DNA from: Bacteroidales bacterium
Lineage (GTDB): Bacteria > Bacteroidota > Bacteroidia > Bacteroidales > UBA932
Length of the DNA: 6,224 nt
Direction: 5' to 3'
Assembly (NCBI GenBank): GCA_017478685.1
Contig: JAFVDC010000113.1
Coordinates: 1-6,224 of the forward strand
Below, piece after piece: positions 1-5,784 of this stretch; position 1 is the first letter of the stretch; the number at the start of each line of letters is the position of its first letter. The notes below the pieces were generated by a model, which worked only from the letters and a program-made list of their open reading frames with translations, did no database searches and was not told where the DNA came from. A program made the translations under genes and the position numbers.

Positions 1-372
1 AGCGGCATGCTTTCCTCCATCATCGTTCTCAGGATTGTTTCGGCCCTCAAGAAGCAGGGAATCAAACTCTCAGAGGAAATGGACCGCCTTACCCGCTATG
101 AGAATTCCGGAGAAATCAACTACAAGGTTGAGGACAAGAAGGGCGCCATGGATGCCGTGAAGGCCTATTTCGAGTCCAAGGAAACTCCCACCAAGGTGAT
201 GGACTTTGACGGCTACCGCCTGGAATTCCCCGGCTGGTGGTTCAACATCCGTCCTTCCAACACGGAGCCCTACCTCCGCTTCATCTGCGAAGCAACTTCC
301 AAGGAAACCCTCAAGGAGAAGATCTCGGAGGCCGATTCCATCATCGTTGGCAAGTTTGGCGGAAAACGTTGA
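1..372 (+). CDS. Phosphomannomutase/phosphoglucomutase, C-terminal part (5' end outside window)
   Basis: This is the last 123 codons of an alpha-D-phosphohexomutase, which interconverts hexose 6-phosphates and 1-phosphates (mannose and/or glucose) in the cytoplasm for nucleotide-sugar and surface polysaccharide synthesis. The frame is open from base 1 to the TGA at 370-372, so the gene starts upstream; the ATG at 7 is an internal Met. The key evidence is RPSNTEP (bases 250-270) in the WWFNIRPSNTEP context, the phosphate-binding loop of domain IV in the phosphomannomutase/phosphoglucomutase (ManB/AlgC-like, COG1109) branch. The preceding stretch with YENSGEINYKVEDK is also typical of this branch. 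GlmM is less likely because its corresponding loop reads differently. Sugar specificity cannot be settled from this fragment, as the catalytic serine and the sugar-binding loop lie outside. The next gene follows after 6 bases, so they are probably cotranscribed. Confidence 0.9.
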   Translation, partial: SGMLSSIIVLRIVSALKKQGIKLSEEMDRLTRYENSGEINYKVEDKKGAMDAVKAYFESKETPTKVMDFDGYRLEFPGWWFNIRPSNTEPYLRFICEATSKETLKEKISEADSIIVGKFGGKR

Positions 373-378
373 GGCCGG

Positions 379-1419
379 ATGAGAAGACTGTTAATGATAC
401 TGGCAGGTTTGGCGGCCGCCTTTTCGGCCTTTGCCCAGGATGAAGACCGGCAGGCCGATTCCCTGAGGTACAGATTCGGCCGTCAAACCGTGCAGTCCTC
501 GAATAAAAAAGGCACTCCGTATGCCGATACCCTTGATACCGGAAACCCCGCCGTGAAGGTGGTCCTGTACAATAACGGCACCTACCGCTATGTGAAAGAC
601 CCCTCCATGGTTGTGGAAGACAGTGTTTTCACGGCTTTCTGGGACACCAAGACCGTAAATCCGTACAGGGAAGAGCCCAAGGATATCCCGGACCGCTTTT
701 CAATATGGGTGGTGGATTCACTGGATTCCTACTGCTGCCCCAACCAGGTGAAGCCCCGTTCTCTTTACGGTTACCGTCACGGGCGCCGTCACCAGGGCAT
801 AGACCTGCCTTATCCAACCGGCACTCCGGTTCCCGCAACCTTTGACGGCAAGGTTCGCATCTCCGACTATGTGGGAGGTTACGGCAACCTTGTGGTGATA
901 CGCCACGCCAATGGCCTGGAAACCTTCTACGGCCATCTTTCGCGCCGTGACGTCAGTGCCGGAGACTGGGTCAATGCCGGGGACATTATCGGCCTTGGAG
1001 GCTCCACGGGCCGCTCCACCGGTCCGCACCTTCACTTCGAAACCCGCTATTACGGCGCCGCCTTCGACCCCCAGTGGCTCATAGACTTTGAAACCGGAAC
1101 GCTTCGGCACAGGCTCCTGAAAGTGCGCTCATGGTACTTCAATCCCAACCAGAGATATGTCCAGAGCGTTGACGACGAAGACGAGATTTTCCGCACCGAC
1201 GAAGAAGACAGCATTGCCGCCGAAGAACAGGCCAAGAAAGAGGCTGCCGCCCGTGCCGCCGCCGAAGCCGCCGCAATGCGCTATCACACGGTCCGCTCCG
1301 GCGATACCCTTTCCGGCATCGCCCGCAAGTATCACACCTCCGTGCGTGAACTCTGCCGCCTCAACGGCATAAAAGAATCCTCCATCCTACGCGTTGGACA
1401 GCGTCTACGTGTCCGCTAG
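379..1419 (+). CDS. Secreted M23 family metallopeptidase with C-terminal LysM domain
   Basis: A 346-residue peptidoglycan endopeptidase of the LytM/lysostaphin family, expected in the periplasm. Residues 1-20 form a Sec signal peptide (MRR, then a hydrophobic Leu/Ala core, likely cleavage after SAFAQ). The M23 domain spans about 125-235 with all expected catalytic residues: zinc ligands H138 and D142 (HQGID) and H219 of GPHLHF, plus catalytic H186 (YGH) and H217, so it should be an active hydrolase of peptide cross-links. A charged and Ala-rich linker (about 264-300, including [18 protein letters not shown]) leads to one LysM domain (about 302-345, [14 protein letters not shown] through [10 protein letters not shown]) that should bind glycan chains. 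This is the NlpD-like order reversed: catalytic domain first, LysM last, common in Bacteroidales. The start at 379 is supported by the signal peptide and the 6-base gap from the mutase gene. No strong ribosome binding site is visible. The physiological substrate bond is not evident from sequence. Confidence 0.93.
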   Translation: MRRLLMILAGLAAAFSAFAQDEDRQADSLRYRFGRQTVQSSNKKGTPYADTLDTGNPAVKVVLYNNGTYRYVKDPSMVVEDSVFTAFWDTKTVNPYREEPKDIPDRFSIWVVDSLDSYCCPNQVKPRSLYGYRHGRRHQGIDLPYPTGTPVPATFDGKVRISDYVGGYGNLVVIRHANGLETFYGHLSRRDVSAGDWVNAGDIIGLGGSTGRSTGPHLHFETRYYGAAFDPQWLIDFETGTLRHRLLKVRSWYFNPNQRYVQSVDDEDEIFRTDEEDSIAAEEQAKKEAAARAAAEAAAMRYHTVRSGDTLSGIARKYHTSVRELCRLNGIKESSILRVGQRLRVR

Positions 1420-1420
1420 C

Positions 1421-1447
1421 TAAGAAAATACCGGCCCCCGGGGCCGG
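1421..1447 (-). terminator. Probable intrinsic terminator of the ruvX-def transcript
   Basis: Bases 1431-1447 form a perfect 7-bp GC-only stem (CCGGCCC/GGGCCGG) with a 3-base loop. Read on the minus strand it is followed directly by TATTTTCTTA (1430-1421), a T-rich tail of the kind found in rho-independent terminators. It lies 52 bases past the def stop codon. On the plus strand the same stem is followed by G-rich sequence, so it would work less well for the M23 gene ending at 1419. The T tract is interrupted, hence moderate confidence. Confidence 0.5.
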
Positions 1448-1458
1448 CGGGGGATAAT

Positions 1459-1475
1459 AGGGGGCAGAGCCCCCT
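1459..1475. repeat. Short GC-rich inverted repeat (hairpin) between convergent genes
   Basis: AGGGGGC-AGA-GCCCCCT is a perfect 7-bp inverted repeat with a 3-base loop, 11 bases from the terminator-like palindrome at 1431-1447. It has no T tract on either strand (plus: CAAAAGC; minus: ATTATCC), so it is not a classical terminator by itself. It may protect 3' ends of the two converging transcripts, add to termination, or belong to a dispersed REP-like family; only one copy is visible here, so the last idea is untested. Confidence 0.45.
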
Positions 1476-1498
1476 CAAAAGCAAAAAGGCGCGTAGGC

Positions 1499-2053
1499 CT
1501 AGCGGAGTTTGCTATTGTAGTGCGGATGCACCTTGCCTTTAGTGATATTCAGTAATTTACTGGATATCATTTTTTTACGGATGGGGGCGGCGTGGTCCGT
1601 GAAAAGGTCTCCGTCCAGGTGCGAAAGCTCGTGCTGGATCATGCGCGCGGCAAAGTTGTCAAACTCCTCCGTCACCTGCACGAATTCCTCGTTGTAGTAG
1701 CGCAGCTTTATCTTTTTGGGCCGAACTACATCGCAGTAGATGCCTGGAATTGAGAGGCAGCCCTCAGAGTAGGTGACAGCTTCCTCGCTTTCTTCCAGGA
1801 TTTCCGGGTTTATGATGGTGCGGCGGAAGTCCTTGAGGTAGGGATATGTGTCAGAGACCACGTCTCCGTCCACAATTACAACCCTTAGGCTCACGCCGAT
1901 CTGGGGAGCGGCAAGGCCGCAGCCATCGGCCCTCACAAGGGTGTCCTTGAGGTCCTGGACCAGGGCGGTGATGCCGTCACGGTCTTCTATGTCGGCGGGT
2001 GCGGCTTTCTGCCTGAGCACCTCTGCGCCGTATAAATATATAGGTTTAATCAT
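1499..2053 (-). CDS. def: Peptide deformylase
   Basis: A 184-residue cytoplasmic metalloenzyme that removes the formyl group from the N-terminal formyl-methionine of new proteins. All three family motifs are present: motif I GCGLAAPQIG (44-53, with Q51), motif II EGCLS (97-101, metal ligand C99) and motif III QHELSH (140-145, metal ligands H141 and H145, catalytic E142). Length and motif spacing fit a complete type 1-like bacterial enzyme. One small oddity is Ser144, where most relatives have Asp (HExDH). The ATG at 2053 overlaps the ruvX stop codon as ATGA, which fixes the start and suggests translational coupling. The N-terminus MIKPIYLYGAEVLR matches the usual family opening. The C-terminal tail after the catalytic helix (KGKVHPHYNSKLR) is short and basic. 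A terminator-like hairpin follows. Confidence 0.97.
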   Translation of the reverse strand: MIKPIYLYGAEVLRQKAAPADIEDRDGITALVQDLKDTLVRADGCGLAAPQIGVSLRVVIVDGDVVSDTYPYLKDFRRTIINPEILEESEEAVTYSEGCLSIPGIYCDVVRPKKIKLRYYNEEFVQVTEEFDNFAARMIQHELSHLDGDLFTDHAAPIRKKMISSKLLNITKGKVHPHYNSKLR

Positions 2054-2478
2054 AATTCATGTTGTTTTGCCTGGCGGTCAAGGTAGCCTTGCAGGATAAT
2101 TGCGGCCGAAATGCGGTCTACCTCCGTCTTGTCCCTGCGGCGGGAGGCCTTCATGCCGCCATCTATCATGGCGCGGTGGGCAAGGACGGATGTAAAGCGC
2201 TCGTCTTCAAGTGTTATGGGTACGTCCGGGAAGGCTTTCCTGAGGCTTGGGAGGAAGGCGTCCACATGGGCTTTTGCCTCTGAGGGCCTGCCGTCCAGGT
2301 TCATGGGATACCCTACCACAAATCCAACGATTCTCTCATTTTGGGCGTAATTTTTGAGATAATCTATTATCTTTGCAGAATGTACGGTATCCAGCGCCTG
2401 CGCAAAAATCCCCAAAGGGTCGCTTGCCGCAAGGCCGGTACGTTTGAGCCCGTAATCTATGCCGATTATCCTGTCCAT
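2050..2478 (-). CDS. ruvX: RuvX/YqgF family nuclease (putative Holliday junction resolvase / pre-16S rRNA nuclease)
   Basis: A 142-residue protein with an RNase H-like fold, related to E. coli YqgF, which acts in maturation of the 16S rRNA 5' end; the family was first predicted to resolve Holliday junctions. Visible motifs are GIDYGLKRTG (6-15, acidic D8), VVGYPMNLDGRPSE (54-67), DERFTS (92-97, with E93) and VDRISAAIILQGYL (120-133, with D121). D8, E93 and D121 are the likely metal-binding acidic set. I chose the ATG at 2478 because the family begins with MxRIIGIDYG; a TTG at 2493 would add only five residues (MRPEF), probably untranslated leader. The gene overlaps def by four bases (ATGA). 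A Bacteroides-type -7 box sits 12 bases upstream, so this is probably the first gene of a two-gene operon. Confidence 0.95.
   Translation of the reverse strand: MDRIIGIDYGLKRTGLAASDPLGIFAQALDTVHSAKIIDYLKNYAQNERIVGFVVGYPMNLDGRPSEAKAHVDAFLPSLRKAFPDVPITLEDERFTSVLAHRAMIDGGMKASRRRDKTEVDRISAAIILQGYLDRQAKQHEL
2368..2375 (+). promoter_or_regulatory. Weak candidate -7 box upstream of the membrane M23 gene
   Basis: TATCTTTG (followed by CA) is a perfect match to the Bacteroidota -7 consensus TAnnTTTG on the plus strand. It lies inside the ruvX coding region in antisense orientation, 132 bases before the ATG at 2508. No TAnnTTTG occurs nearer to that start. A TTTTG at 2339-2343 lies 24 bases upstream, a little farther than usual for the -33 element. 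This could drive the block from 2508 with a leader of roughly 120 bases, or be a chance match within ruvX codons. Confidence 0.22.
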
Positions 2479-2490
2479 AAATTCCGGGCG

Positions 2491-2498
2491 CAAAGTTA
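2491..2498 (-). promoter_or_regulatory. Candidate -7 promoter box for ruvX-def
   Basis: On the minus strand the sequence TAACTTTG, followed by CGCC, matches the Bacteroidota sigma factor -7 consensus TAnnTTTG. It ends 12 bases before the ruvX ATG, implying a very short 5' leader. A matching -33 TTTG at the usual distance is not evident; only the weak CTTTA/CTTTC stretches lie upstream, inside the start of the divergent gene. The position in the 29-base divergent gap supports the call. Confidence 0.45.
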
Positions 2499-2507
2499 AG
2501 AATAATT

Positions 2508-3347
2508 ATGGAAAGTAAAGATAACAAGGCCAGGAATTTCCGCCTGTCAATGGTGAATGCAAGCACTCATGAGCGCCTGTGGAGCCTCCGCTTCAGCCGC
2601 AGGACCATGATCCTTGCCATTGTTTCGGCCGTCCTCATTGTGGTTGTGGGGCTTTTCTGCCTCATAGCCTACACCCCCATAAGAACCTTCATTCCCGGCT
2701 ATCCGGATGCCTATACCCGCCGTCAGGCCGTCCAGAACGCCCAGCGCATAGATTCCCTTGAAACCCGCATCATCCAGTGGCAGCTCTACTCGGAGAACCT
2801 CCGCCGCGTGGTTTCCGGAGAGGAGCCCATCCGCATGGATTCCCTCATCCTCGGGAGCCGCGGGTCTTCGGCCCTTCCTTCGGCCTCTTCCCTGGACCTC
2901 CGTGATTCTCTCCTAAGGGCCGATGTCCAGGCCCAGGAGCAGTTTGGGGTGTCTTCCCAGCGCAGGAACCTTCCAATTGAAGCCCAGACCTTCTTCCCGC
3001 CCATCAAAGGCGTGGTTTCCAAAGGTTTCGATGCAACCCTCCATCCCTGGACGGACATTACCGCCCCCGCCGGCACCATGGTCATGAGCGTGTTGGATGG
3101 CACCGTAATATCCACCGGCTGGGACCAGGACAAAGGCTATTCCATCATTCTTCAGCACCAGGGAGACATAATTTCCATCTACCGCAACAACCAGAAACTG
3201 CTTCACAAGGTGGGGGATGCCGTAAAGGCCGGCACTCCGGTGGCGCTTCTGGCATCGTCGCCGTCGCTCACCAAGGGAGACCACCTTCATTTTGAACTCT
3301 GGTACGGCGGCCATCCTCAAAATCCCGCCGACTACATTAGTTTTTAG
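2508..3347 (+). CDS. Membrane-anchored M23 family peptidase-like protein, catalytic His replaced
   Basis: A 279-residue envelope protein. A cytoplasmic N-terminus of about 32 residues with basic RRT at its end precedes one transmembrane segment (about 33-57, rich in Ile/Val/Leu), giving an N-in, periplasmic-out topology. A probably helical region (about 70-105) and a Ser/Leu-rich stretch lead to the C-terminal M23/LytM domain (about 165-279). Zinc ligands H179 and D183 (HPWTD, lacking the usual Gly) and H261 (DHLHFELW) are kept, as is H259. However, the family's YxH is YRN here (N227), so one of the two catalytic histidines is missing. It may therefore be a weak or inactive hydrolase acting as a binding or regulatory partner, as degenerate LytM proteins such as EnvC do elsewhere. 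The ATG at 2508 is preceded by an A/T-rich leader without Shine-Dalgarno. It is first in the block with dxr, whose start is one base past this stop codon. Confidence 0.9.
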   Translation: MESKDNKARNFRLSMVNASTHERLWSLRFSRRTMILAIVSAVLIVVVGLFCLIAYTPIRTFIPGYPDAYTRRQAVQNAQRIDSLETRIIQWQLYSENLRRVVSGEEPIRMDSLILGSRGSSALPSASSLDLRDSLLRADVQAQEQFGVSSQRRNLPIEAQTFFPPIKGVVSKGFDATLHPWTDITAPAGTMVMSVLDGTVISTGWDQDKGYSIILQHQGDIISIYRNNQKLLHKVGDAVKAGTPVALLASSPSLTKGDHLHFELWYGGHPQNPADYISF

Positions 3348-3348
3348 C

Positions 3349-4485
3349 ATGGTAAAGTCAATCGCAATACTGGGTTCCACGGGGTCTATCGGCACGCAGA
3401 CCCTGGATGTTGTGCGTCAGCACCCGGACAGGTTCTCCGTCTTCATGATTTCGGCCAACAACAACGCAGACCTTCTCATTGAGCAGGCCCGCGCTTTCAG
3501 GGTGCCGCATGTGGTAATCTGCAATCCCGCAAAATTCTCCCAGGTGCGTGACGCCCTTCCCGGGGCCGATGTCCGGCTTGGCATAGATGCCGCCTGCGAA
3601 CTTGTCAAGGACCCTTCGGTTGACGTTGTGGTGGCGGCCATGGTTGGTTTCAGCGGCCTTCGGCCCACTTTGGCGGCAATAGAGGCCTCCAAGACCATAG
3701 CCCTTGCAAACAAGGAAACCCTTGTGGCGGCAGGGTCCATAGTTATGGGCGCGGCGGCAAAGCACAAGGCTCCCATCTACCCCGTGGACTCGGAGCATTC
3801 GGCCATTTTCCAGTGCCTTCTGGGGGCTCAGGGAAACAAGTTTTCCAGGATTCACCTCACCGCTTCCGGCGGGCCTTTCCGTACCTGGGAGAAGTCCCGT
3901 ATTGCCTCCGCCACCAAAAATGAGGCACTGAAGCATCCCAACTGGGACATGGGCGCCAAAATCACCATAGATTCGGCCACCATGATGAACAAGGGCTTTG
4001 AGGTTATAGAGGCGGCGTGGCTCTTTGGGGCCGATGCCTCCGAGATCAATGTCGTGGTGCACCCGGAGTCCGTGATTCACTCAATGGTGGAGTTCGCAGA
4101 CGGCGCCGTAATCGCCCAGCTCGGCTGCCCGGACATGAGGCTTCCAATCCAGCTTGCCATGGCATACCCTGAGCGCCTGCCGCTTGAGGGCAAGCGCCTT
4201 AGTTTCAGTGAAATGCATGCGCTTACTTTTGAGGCCCCGGACCTTGAAAAATTCCCTTGCCTGGGCCTTGCCTTTGAGGCCATGAAGCGCGGCGGAAACA
4301 TCCCCTGCGCCATGAATGCAGCAAATGAGGCGGCCGTGGCGGCATATCTTCAGGACAAGATTCGTTTCTACGACATCCCCGACACCGTATCGCGTGTAAT
4401 GGATGGCGTGAATTTTGTAGCTGAGCCCACCCTGGAGGACATCTTCCGGACCAATGAACTGGCATACGGGATGGCCCGCAGCTAA
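3349..4485 (+). CDS. dxr: 1-deoxy-D-xylulose-5-phosphate reductoisomerase
   Basis: A 378-residue cytoplasmic enzyme that rearranges and reduces 1-deoxy-D-xylulose 5-phosphate to 2-C-methyl-D-erythritol 4-phosphate with NADPH, the first committed step of the MEP isoprenoid pathway and the target of fosmidomycin. The N-terminus holds the nucleotide-binding loop GSTGSIGTQTLDVV (9-22). Then come LANKETLVAAG (119-129), PVDSEHSAIFQ (145-155, metal ligands D147 and E149), TASGGPF (171-177, S173), KHPNWDMG (195-202, H196) and MMNKGFEVIEA (212-222, N214, K215 and metal ligand E218). All catalytic positions known from E. coli Dxr are present, and the length is near the family norm. I chose the ATG at 3349 because it places the Rossmann strand KSIAILGSTG at the N-terminus. 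An in-frame ATG at 3292 would add 19 residues inside the preceding gene. The next gene starts immediately after the TAA. Confidence 0.98.
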   Translation: MVKSIAILGSTGSIGTQTLDVVRQHPDRFSVFMISANNNADLLIEQARAFRVPHVVICNPAKFSQVRDALPGADVRLGIDAACELVKDPSVDVVVAAMVGFSGLRPTLAAIEASKTIALANKETLVAAGSIVMGAAAKHKAPIYPVDSEHSAIFQCLLGAQGNKFSRIHLTASGGPFRTWEKSRIASATKNEALKHPNWDMGAKITIDSATMMNKGFEVIEAAWLFGADASEINVVVHPESVIHSMVEFADGAVIAQLGCPDMRLPIQLAMAYPERLPLEGKRLSFSEMHALTFEAPDLEKFPCLGLAFEAMKRGGNIPCAMNAANEAAVAAYLQDKIRFYDIPDTVSRVMDGVNFVAEPTLEDIFRTNELAYGMARS

Positions 4486-5778
4486 ATGATTGTACTAGTT
4501 AAGATACTTCAAGTAATACTTGCCCTTTCCGTGCTCATCATTTTCCATGAGTTCGGACACTTTTTCTGGGCCAGGGTTTTCGGAATCAGGGTAGACAAGT
4601 TTTTCCTGTTCTTCGATGCAGGGGGCTTTAAACTCTTCTCTTTCAAGATTGGAGAAACAGAATACGGCATGGGTTGGCTGCCTCTTGGCGGCTACTGCAA
4701 GATTGCAGGCATGATAGACGAGTCCATGGATACGGAGCACCTCAAAACGGAGCCCCAGCCGTGGGAGTTCCGTTCTAAGCCCGCGTGGCAGCGGCTCCTT
4801 GTCATGAGCGGGGGAGTGCTCAACAACTTTATCCTTGCGGTGGGCCTGTTTGTGGCCATCCTTGCCATCTGGGGCAAGAATTACATCCCCAACACCAATC
4901 CGGTGTATGTCAATGAACTTGGGTATGACATGGGATTCCGCACCGGAGACCGCATCCTTTACTTCGACGATTATGCCCCGGAGGATTTCATGGACCTCCA
5001 AAGCGACCTTGCGCGCCGCCGGGCCGCCAAGGCCACGGTGCTTCGCGGGACAGACACCCTTGACATCTACATAGACCAGGCCCTCATAGGGGACGTCCTC
5101 AACACCCCGGGGATGTTCGACATCGCCATGCCGTTTTACGTAGACAGCGTAATGGCGTCGTCGCCCAATTCGGCCCTCCTTAAGGGAGACCGCATCGTGG
5201 GGGTGCTTGGAGAGGACACTCCGTACTTGCAGGATGCCCAGAAGGTTCTGAGAGCCCATCCCGGGGAAAGCCTTCCGCTTACCGTCATAAGGGGAGGGGA
5301 TTCCCTGAACGTTGATGTCCAGGTGGACTCTTCAGGTATGCTGGGCGTGTTTTTCATGAACACCTATCTGAGGCACCGGGATTACACCCTTGCCCAGGCC
5401 ATCCCCGCCGGATGCAGCTGGGCCTGGGAGTCCGTAACGGGGTATCTCCGTGACCTGAGGCTTGTGGCCACTCCGTCCACCGGCGCGTACAAGTCCGTGG
5501 GAAGTTTCGTGGCCATCGGCCAGGTTTTCCCTTCCTCCTGGAACTGGCACCAGTTCCTCTACATCCTTGCGCTTCTCAGCATAATGCTGGGCGTAATGAA
5601 CCTTCTTCCCATTCCGGCCCTTGACGGCGGCCACATCGTCTTCTGCATCTATGAGATTTTCACCCGCCGGAAACCCTCCGACAAATTCCTCATGGCGGCC
5701 CAGATGGTGGGAATGGTACTGCTGCTGCTCCTTATGTTTGTGGCATTCGGCAACGATATTATGAGATTACTAAGATAA
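4486..5778 (+). CDS. rseP: RIP metalloprotease RseP (site-2 protease family, M50)
   Basis: A 430-residue inner-membrane zinc protease that cuts membrane-spanning segments of substrates; in E. coli RseP cleaves the anti-sigma factor RseA and remnant signal peptides. The HEFGH zinc motif (21-25) lies in the first membrane helix (about 4-27). WLPLGGYCKIAG (64-75) matches the conserved membrane-associated loop. A second hydrophobic segment spans about 103-129, followed by two tandem PDZ-like domains (about 138-200 and 215-290; the second with PNSALLKGDRIV). NLLPIPALDGGH (372-383) carries the third zinc ligand D380, and a last helix lies at about 405-423. Catalytic residues H21, E22, H25 and D380 are all present, so it should be active. 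The ATG abuts the dxr stop codon with no gap or Shine-Dalgarno, suggesting coupled translation. A dxr-rseP neighbourhood also exists in E. coli, with uppS and cdsA between. No anti-sigma gene is in the window, so its substrate here is unknown. Confidence 0.96.
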   Translation: MIVLVKILQVILALSVLIIFHEFGHFFWARVFGIRVDKFFLFFDAGGFKLFSFKIGETEYGMGWLPLGGYCKIAGMIDESMDTEHLKTEPQPWEFRSKPAWQRLLVMSGGVLNNFILAVGLFVAILAIWGKNYIPNTNPVYVNELGYDMGFRTGDRILYFDDYAPEDFMDLQSDLARRRAAKATVLRGTDTLDIYIDQALIGDVLNTPGMFDIAMPFYVDSVMASSPNSALLKGDRIVGVLGEDTPYLQDAQKVLRAHPGESLPLTVIRGGDSLNVDVQVDSSGMLGVFFMNTYLRHRDYTLAQAIPAGCSWAWESVTGYLRDLRLVATPSTGAYKSVGSFVAIGQVFPSSWNWHQFLYILALLSIMLGVMNLLPIPALDGGHIVFCIYEIFTRRKPSDKFLMAAQMVGMVLLLLLMFVAFGNDIMRLLR

Positions 5779-5784
5779 AGAGTT

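Noticed and set aside
718..1110. Minus-strand open frame of 130 codons opposite the M23-LysM gene
   Set aside because: Shadow frame inside a gene with a complete catalytic set; no recognisable domain.
1241..1275. GCC/GCA-rich stretch as a possible nucleotide repeat
   Set aside because: It encodes the Ala/Glu/Lys-rich helical linker between the M23 and LysM domains and has no regular DNA repeat unit.
1440..1464. Possible G-quadruplex from G runs at 1440-1443, 1449-1453 and 1460-1464
   Set aside because: Only three runs of three or more G are present, plus one GG; the canonical four-run pattern is not met, and hairpins explain the region better.
2479..2493. TTG start at 2493 for ruvX
   Set aside because: The added MRPEF is not part of the family pattern, and the TTG overlaps the end of the candidate -7 box; the ATG at 2478 fits better.
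3292..3348. Upstream in-frame start for dxr at 3292
   Set aside because: It would add 19 residues ahead of the Rossmann strand and overlap the preceding gene; the ATG at 3349 gives the standard N-terminus.
2913..3395. Minus-strand open frame of 160 codons crossing the M23-dxr junction
   Set aside because: It overlaps two well-supported genes, has no recognisable motif, and has no promoter or start context.
3358..4080. Open frame of 240 codons on the minus strand opposite dxr
   Set aside because: Shadow of dxr: no family pattern, and the plus strand has every Dxr motif in frame.
4495..5259. Long open frame (254 codons) on the minus strand opposite rseP
   Set aside because: It lies wholly inside rseP, shows no recognisable domain, and its composition is what reverse-complement reading of GC-ending codons gives. 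The rseP frame carries all motifs.
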